Shown: piece after piece, positions 57,500 to 64,000 of the stretch
Layout: the number at the start of each line of letters is the position of its first letter
Numbering within the stretch: position 1 is the first letter of the stretch
Assembly (NCBI GenBank): GCA_015680685.1
Contig: MNCI01015858.1
Location: 62,730 to 126,729 of the forward strand
Length of the DNA: 64,000 nucleotides
From: Gnetum montanum
Lineage: Eukaryota > Streptophyta > Gnetopsida > Gnetales > Gnetaceae
Reading direction: 5' to 3'
The notes under the pieces: model-generated
The model's database searches: none
Told to the model about the DNA's origin: nothing
What the model saw: the letters and a program-made list of their open reading frames with translations, nothing else
Made by a program: the position numbers and the translations under genes

Positions 57500-58360
57500 T
57501 GACCAAACAAAGGCTTTCACCATTTGTTTATCATCTTCAGCAGTCTTTCTTTTTGTCGAAGAGTGAGCTTAGCGTTAATGATCACTAACTTTCCATTCTT
57601 GAGAAATGTATACTCCATATCAGTGGGCAATGATTTTAACTTAAGGTCTTTTGCTTAAACTCGTTAGGGATTTTCAACTTTCCCCAGTTGATATTTTCAG
57701 TGTTAGTACTTGAAAGTTGATGATGGATTTTCTCCAATTCATCTATGCTATCAATATAGGCACAAGTCAAGCTCTTAGTTGGTTCCATGCATATAGTTGA
57801 ATTGCTCTCTTGGTCAACTGTCAGCCACTAGGTGCCTTCCTATCTTGTGGCTGCTGCATATAAGCATCTTTGTATGTAAGTCACTTGTGCATAGTAGTTG
57901 CATGTAGGTAATGTTAAGCGTTGTACAAACCAGGACTTCTGCACATAGTTGCACCCTATGTCATTGTATGCAATGCATGGAACTTTCTTCTTCTCAATCT
58001 TTCCAAACATATTTTCTTTTGATATCTCTAGGGAAAGATCACGTATTCCTAGGTACACATCAATCATACCTAGCCATGCTCTTCCCATTATGATTGGGAA
58101 GTTCCCCTTATAGTTGTTGACTTGGATCACCAGGAAATCAACTGGATATGACCACCCACAAATAGTGGTGAAAATGTCCTCCACTAGTCCCAATGGGATA
58201 GTGATGGACTGGTTGGCCAACTCTAGATGCATGTTACTCTTTTTAGTGAAGGCAGGTTCCAGGCTTTGTACATTTCTTGAGAGATTAAGATAACACCAAG
58301 ACCTAAATCCAAAAGAGCTTTGGAAGGCTCATTTCCAGCAATTTGAAAATATATAAGAGG
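57500..58360 (-). pseudogene. Protease and linker of element B
   Basis: From 58360 down: SPLIYFQIAGNEPSKALLDL, where the active site reads Asp-Leu-Gly, then EMYKAWNLPSL and a frameshift. The frame 58232-57840 (130 codons) gives MHLELANQSITIPLGLVEDI, FTTICGWSYPVDFLVIQVNN and YKGNFPIIMGRAWLGMIDVY, ending YIQRCLYAAATR. The linker to RT follows with NQLRA and the sequence that D has lost in its assembly gap. Confidence 0.87.
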
Positions 58361-58379
58361 ACTTTCAAATTTAGAGAAT

Positions 58380-60965
58380 TTCCTAGGAAGATGACCAACT
58401 TTAATCTAATCAGTGATGATGTGAGTTAACATAATAGTGTGCATTGTGTGTGGTTGTTATTTCTAAAGAAGCTTTGAAGATTTGAACAATGGCAAGGCAT
58501 TTGGACAATTAGCTGCTTGTGGTTGTAAGGACTTGGTTGGATTGTTGGTTCTAAAGAAAGGTCTCTTATTTAATCAGTTGTTCAAACCAATAGTAGGTTG
58601 GGGATTGATAGCCCTTGTAGTGTTACGTTGCTGTAACTAGGCAGGAAGCTCGCCCTACATAGTTGGAGCAGGTGGTAATGGAGCTGAGGGTGGAAGAGAT
58701 GCCGACAGATAAGAGGGATAGTACGTATGTGAAACATCACCCCAAGGAGAGAAATTTCTATAGTACTTGGGGGCCTGGTAATGAGGTTGAAGAGTAACAT
58801 GACTAGTAGAGTCACATGGAGAGATCAGCTATTGAACGTAATACCCATATGGGTCAGGTTGATGGTAAGGATACTGTTGATGTGGTGGTGGAATTCCCCA
58901 TGATTGTGGGTGTTGCTACCATTGATATTGTTCATTCGATTGTGGTTGAGCTCCACTCGGATAATATGTCATGGGTTGGTGAAACTACCTTGGGTTACCT
59001 TGAGGATAAGGTAACCTCCTAGGTATTTGTTGTTTGTTTAATCATGGGTTCAGTGCATACACCCTAGACTCTTGTAAATGTGACACCACTGGGCAACATC
59101 TCTTAGGATGGTCATATTGGAAAATCTCACATCCATCATCATTATTCATGTCTGAATCCATAACCTCTTCAATGACGACAACCTTTCCCTTACCTTTGTT
59201 ATGTGTATACTCAGCTCCTTTCTTTTTCCTCCTCTCTCGGTCACTACTTGGTTCTCTAGACTCCTCTACTATTTTTAGGATAGTTTGAAATTTGTTGTCT
59301 ATGGAGTTCCACATTTGATCTACCTTTTTTGATACTTCTAATGCAAATTTTTGAATGGGCAAAGTCTTTCTATTCACCATCTCTTCAAGTGGTGACTCTT
59401 CCTCGTCTTTGCAAAATCTAATTTCCTTCTTTTAGAGGGAAGGATCTCTGTTGTACTCTTTTGTACTTTCTCTTTTCCTCAACTCACGTTCTTCCTTGGA
59501 AACTTGCTTTAACAATCTTTGTATTTGATGGGTTCTCAGTTTGGATAGCCTTCCTTGGGCATAAGTTCCAAGGGTTCTTTGCATTTCATACCTAAGCCCA
59601 TCTACGAGATGGCGTAGTTGTTCCTTCTACGCGTAACCATGGTCAGGACAATGATGTAATAATGAATAATATCAGTCCATGGCAACATCCAAGGATTCAT
59701 GTCCTCCTTGTTTCCATCCTTGGTCTTACTTACGTAGGTTGGACACTTGGGAGTACATTTGATACTCATTGTTGAATAGCTCCAACATGGTACTCCATCG
59801 ACGAATGGGTTTCAGTTCTAAGGATTAATATCAACTTTCTGCCTCCTTGATTAGTGTTTGTGGAAACAACTTTAGCTTTTGCCACTCATTTTCTATCATT
59901 TGCAAGGCACATGTGTCATGGAATGCTTGTAGATGGTTTTGAGGATCAGCATTGTATCACCCTTCAAATCATGGGATGTTATTCATGTCTAGTCTTTTGA
60001 TCCTATTATCTTTCTAGTGCCTTATTAGGATGCTAATAGCCTTTGTTATATCTAACATACTTTGGGTGGTGAGTAGACGTCATCATGATCATGTTGTCTA
60101 TGGTGTCTATGATGCATATGTTGTTCCCTACTCTCCCTTCTTTTGTGATGTGTTTCTTTGGAATGTCCTTGTTCCCTTTCTTGACTATTTTATCTGTGAT
60201 TTCTATTTTGCTTACCCTTGTCCTCATGGTCTTGTCTTTTGTGACTACATTTAGATTCCAAAGGAGAGGAGGAAGGAGATGATGAAGGTGAAGAGGAAGG
60301 AGGACTGGCACCATGATGACTCTTTTCACCTTCTCTTTGGTGATCACAGCCTTGGTTGCGGTTACAATCGTAATGTCCATCATTGTCATGCATTCGTGTT
60401 CCTTTTTTGGACCCTTTGTGTTCGTTGGTACTAGAACCTGGTTATGAATAGTTGAATGAAGATTCTGATACCCAACTCCTTGACCAAAGTCAATGAGAGG
60501 AACATCATTTTGTGGAAAACCTCTCAAGATGGGTTCACCACACTCGTCTTTACTTAGGACATACGAGACATCCTAAGACCACTTTCCCTTCATGGATTTG
60601 TAATGTCTCTCCTATTGCAAACCCCTCTGCCATGGTGCCTCTGTGGGTAAATAATCTCTCAAATCTTTCTCATGCACAATGTACTCTGACTGTAAGTGCT
60701 GCATACTAATTCGTGTGAGAGAACAAAGAAGCATGCTTAGGATTGAGCAATTAGAAGGTAACACTATGTTACCTTCTAAATCACACCATCACAATTGTTC
60801 ATCCTGGTGGAGGATAACTGTAAAGTTTGATATATACTCATCAGGATGAGCGTATACCATGTGAAATTGTTGGGGCACTGGAGGATCATCATGTGGATCC
60901 CACCTCCGATTGTTCATAGTGTCAGACCTAGTCGATAAAGCACTCTCATAAGAAGAAGGAGACAT
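58380..60965 (-). pseudogene. gag of element B
   Basis: ATG at 60965 (MSPSSYESALSTRSDTMNNR), 116 bp after the primer site, then VPQQFHMVYAHPDEYISNFT, homologous to D and E gag starts. The frame 60527-60033 covers a Pro/Leu-rich low-complexity part. The capsid part includes RYEMQRTLGTYAQGRLSKLR and KQVSKEERELRKR. The frame 59380-59042 gives KTLPIQKFALEVSKKVDQMW, REPSSDRERRKKKGAEYTHN (basic), and the Cys/His motif CEIFQYDHPKRCCP. The C-terminus is Pro-rich. Several stops. ORFs 58816-59022 and 60030-60282 on the plus strand are shadows. Confidence 0.87.
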
Positions 60966-61080
60966 GATTGATTATCCAGTTTGCAATACCATTTTCTAGT
61001 GATTATAGGATAGTTACTCTAAGGGTTCTTTCCAATGATGGAAGGATATCCTAAGTTTTAATTACCACACAAAAAACAAA

Positions 61081-61100
61081 ATCCCTAGCAATGGTGCCAA
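61081..61100 (-). other. Primer-binding site of element B
   Basis: The minus strand reads TTGGCACCATTGCTAGGGAT directly after the LTR end. It is the cleanest copy of the Athila-type (tRNA-Asp) site in this window. Confidence 0.8.
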
Positions 61101-61268
61101 TGATGAGTGGTGAGGTACCCCTATGTCCAACCATACAGATATAAGCATTCATGCATGATCCAGTTGAACTCCAGGGATTAAGTGCTTATGCGTCTACATA
61201 GAACAAGGATGAGTTATGCAATCATTATCTTCCCAATTTTACTTGTAAGGCTCAATTGTATGGTTAAG

Positions 61269-62139
61269 TGATGAGTGGCGAGGTACCCCTACACTCAACC
61301 ATATGTATACAAGTGTTATATGCGTGATCCGGTCGAACTCCGTAGGCTAAGTGCCTACATGCCTTATGGAACACTTAAGGTTAATCATTTGTTGTCTTCC
61401 CAGACTTACTTGTATTTGTCACGGTTGTATTGTTAAGTAAGTCTGAGGTATGTGATTTTTATATCTTTTATGTTTTATCGCCTATGCTAATGAGGTAAAG
61501 GGTGAAGAGACTTAGTAACTAACTTTAACTAACTAAGTTCTAATGCCTAGAATCAGTATCCATTCCCACTTAATGTTCACATCCTGAGTTAATGCAACCT
61601 TTTGGGATTATCAAATGCTATTCGTTACTGAGATTACCAAGCGTAATACACATGATCAAAGTCGTCATACTAAATGCACTTAACTATGAGAGAAGGGTTG
61701 AGAGAGATTTAATTAACTAATAAAGCATTTAAACATTAAAAATAATTAAAGTCCTAATTAGCTTGGTCCATGCACTGCAAGGTTTATCCAAAAAGTTCGT
61801 CTTTATTTCCGTACACAAACTTGTGCTCAGGTACAATATTTGCTTGAATAAAGATCCATTCACTTTGGAGCTCCTACTGTGGGCACATGGAAATTATTCT
61901 ATCTTTGGAGAGGTAAAACTGTCGTAGTTTCACTAAGGGTCTAGATCTAGATGAGAAACAAGGGAGAGCTACTTTTTATTTATAAAAATGGCAGCAGACT
62001 ACAATATTGCGTACGCGATATCGCGTACGATACATTGCGTACACGATATTGTGTACGATACATCGCGTACACGATATTGCAGTAAGGACGCAATATCGTG
62101 TATATGATATCGCGGCCCATGTGATATCGCATCTCATCA
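61269..62139 (-). repeat. Solo LTR inserted into the B 5' LTR
   Basis: 871 bp from TGATGAGTGGCGAGGTACCCC to GCATCTCATCA, flanked by perfect TTAAG copies (61264-61268 and 62140-62144). It belongs to a related but distinct LTR family. Its internal region was lost, most simply by recombination between its two LTRs. TATA-like TTTATAAATA is near 61975-61985 on the minus strand. Confidence 0.92.
61995..62130. repeat. CpG-rich palindromic array in the solo LTR
   Basis: Repeated GCGTACACGATATTG, GCGTACGATACAT and GATATCGCG units, self-complementary in part (CGCGATATCGCG-like). They lie between the TATA box and the U3 end, the place where D/E carry GTTGATGAGGCC arrays and B carries CGATATTG units. 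Confidence 0.8.
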
Positions 62140-62808
62140 TTAAGTAAACTCGAGGTATGTGATTTTTATTATTTTATGTTTTATTTTCTTGATGCTTAAA
62201 AGAGAGAAATGAGGTAATTTAATAACTAATTTGATTTAACTAGTTAACTATTCTCTAACTAGTCCTAACACTAGCATCTATTCCCACTCTTTGGACACAT
62301 CCTGAACCAATGTAACACTACTGGGATTACAAAACACTAGTTGTTACAGGGTTACTAAGTGTTACAGGTATGCTCGAAGTGGTCTTGCTGAGTATGCTAA
62401 TTCATTGGTAATTGACAATTAATAATTCTATGAAATAACATTAAGTAACTATTGAAAGCATCAAATAACAGTAAATAACATGAAATGTAATAATTAAGTT
62501 ATTTTGAATGTTGCAAGGTTTATCACAAAGTTTGTCTTTATTTCCGAACACAAGGTGTGCTCAGGTACACAATGCTCAAATAAAGATCTGTTTACATTAT
62601 GACTCCTACTATGGGCACTCAGAAATAATTCTAACTCTGGAATGGAAAAAACTATAAGAATTCGGCTAAGGGACTAAAAAACTAATACCAAACCAAATGC
62701 CCCTGTCTCCTATTTATAGCCAATGAGATAGGTTCCAACATTGCATGTTTGATATCACTTCGACATCTCCAGTATCCAATATCGAGGGTTCGATATCGAG
62801 ACTCATCA

Positions 62809-63300
62809 GTGTTGCTAAGCAACATTGCTGCAACGACATGATTGACCAATCCAATTCTCATCAATATGTCTCAAGATAAGAAGATTCTATATGCAAAATA
62901 TAAACCCAATAAATACACCCACATACATGCTATTATTTTCTCATTTTTACTAAAAATAGAAAATATACTAAAATGGAATTAATCCTAAACTAATGCTAAC
63001 TAATTAATAATGCAAATAAATTAAAGTCCTAATGTAGCGATTATCCCCTTTGTCAACCTACTACCATACTTTCAAGTTTATGCATGGTTTGATGGGTAAC
63101 TAAGCTAATTAACTACTTAGTCAACCAAGTCAATTAGCCATTGAGTAACTAAGTTAATTGTATTTTAGCACTTGAGATTTTAGCATATTCCTTCTACATT
63201 ACTAATCACAAATGTAAAAGTAAACATTGCAATAGTTTAAGGTAATAAATTATATGGAAAGTAAATTGCATAAAATATAAAATAACTAAGGTAACATGTT
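62809..63300. other. Unassigned stretch right of element B
   Basis: Starts with the right target copy GTGTT. AT-rich, with no recognisable coding sequence. Confidence 0.45.
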
Positions 63301-63329
63301 GACAATGTAAGAGAAATCAATCTTTGCTG

Positions 63330-64000
63330 ATGGTGACCAATAAGCAAAAAAAAAGGAAAATGACGGAGTTACGATGTGAAAAATGTAGGTCGGAGTGAAA
63401 ACTATCTTTAAAAAGATAGGTCACGGGGTGAAAACGAAGGGCAAGGTAGGTGACGCAGCACTATTAGATATATGGATCCAATGGATAGATATCTCCATGA
63501 CATAAATACTGATGGGTACAGAAGAGGTGCAGAAAATAAACATCCTAATGCCGAAAGACACCGATGTAGCAGGAAGAACATGATAAAGGTTGTACTATTT
63601 AAAGCAAGAACACACTAACCTCTCGCGTCACAGAACACATTTGGTTTTGGTCTTGAGTGGCTGCTGTAAAACTCCAATTTGTGATGGATTGAAAGTATGC
63701 AATAAATATCCGTTAGATGTGCCGAATTCCAAATGTATGGTTCCAATTTGGACCACACTTTCAACAGCCTATTGAAAGAGAGTTCACTGTTAGCATGCAT
63801 AATTTTTTCACATCTTTTCTATCGATAATTAATAATTATATATTGAAAGAAAATAAGTTTGTTGTGTTTGCATCTCTACAGTTTTAATTAATACTGATTA
63901 TTTGAATAAGAGATCATCATTTTGAGTGATGGTAAGGTGTTTATTTTTCAAATTGTAAGAACTGAGTTTGAGCCTATTTTTCAATAACTAAGATCATTTT
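63330..64000. repeat. Dispersed repeat, copy 2, with promoter-leader module d
   Basis: 63330-63480 carries one unit of the GACGGAGTGAAAA/GGGCAAGGTAGG minisatellite. 63500-64000 matches 49540-50010 with a few small indels and continues to the window edge. The module core (63546-63605) reads on the minus strand CTTTAAATAGTACAACC, CATGTTCTTCCTGCTACATC, GGTGTCTTTCGGCAT. Confidence 0.85.

Larger units (their letters stand above)
51607..62808 (-). mobile_element. Element B: full-length Athila-like Ty3/Gypsy
   Basis: Minus-strand element of 11.2 kb bounded by TGATGAGTGG (51607) and ACTCATCA (62808). The perfect 5-bp duplication GTGTT stands at 51602-51606 and 62809-62813. Order on the minus strand: 5' LTR, PBS, gag, protease, linker, RT, RNase H, integrase, spacer, PPT, 3' LTR. 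It lacks the internal promoter and third ORF of D and E. Two later events are visible: a solo LTR inserted in its 5' LTR, and an inverted duplication placed in its 3' LTR. Both LTRs are 832 bp without these. Confidence 0.93.
61101..62808 (-). repeat. 5' LTR of element B, containing a solo LTR
   Basis: 1708 bp including an 876-bp insertion (solo LTR plus one TTAAG). The minus-strand TATA GGCTATAAAT is at about 62712-62721. CGATATC/ATCGAG palindromic units lie at 62750-62800. Confidence 0.92.

Noticed and set aside
61995-62130. Centromeric or telomeric satellite
   Set aside because: The array is about 130 bp, lies wholly within a solo LTR between its TATA box and end, and similar arrays sit at the same place in related LTRs.

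Overview
The window is plant nuclear DNA made almost entirely of decayed LTR retrotransposons. I found no intact host gene, no tRNA or rRNA gene and nothing bacterial. AT-rich sequence, old nested Ty3/Gypsy elements with LTRs differing by roughly 10-15 percent by eye, and few solo LTRs suggest a large, slowly purged plant genome, possibly a gymnosperm. The species is an inference only.

Layout. 1-2.3 kb: gag-protease part of a Tat-like Gypsy element on the minus strand. 2.4-10.8 kb: unassigned sequence with a dead Ty1/Copia integrase at about 7.1-7.7 kb. 10.8-47.5 kb: a three-level nest. Element D (Athila-like, minus, 10799-47527) has its 5' LTR split by element E (same family, plus, 23116-47190). 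E has its reverse transcriptase/RNase H gene split by element F (Tat-like, plus, 28597-39289). F is flanked by a 5-bp target duplication (GGGAG/GGAAG), and removing F restores the reading frame of E. 47.5-51.6 kb: a decayed split gene on the minus strand, preceded by repeated promoter-leader modules. 51.6-62.8 kb: element B, a full-length Athila-like element on the minus strand with a perfect GTGTT duplication; its 5' LTR holds a solo LTR with a perfect TTAAG duplication. 62.8-64 kb: another copy of the promoter module and its upstream region.

The most unusual content is in F. Its very long LTRs (3.3-3.6 kb) each carry, in the U3 part ahead of a clear TATA box, a chimera of two host genes read in one frame: the C-terminal half of an NRT1/PTR-family (NPF) transporter fused to a HEAT-repeat segment of condensin subunit CAP-G. 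F's internal region is short and holds gag, protease, a Tat-type RNase H placed before the RT instead of after it, and an RT cut off before its YVDD box. F is therefore a non-autonomous gene-capturing element.

The second notable point is that D and E, but not the related B, carry after integrase an LTR-like internal promoter (the same tandem GTTGATGAGGCC motif plus TATA box as their LTRs), a conserved splice-donor-like site, and a long coiled-coil-rich third ORF with no env features that I recognise. All protein-coding remains here carry stops or frameshifts. I refer to the elements as H (1-2.3 kb), D, E, F and B.
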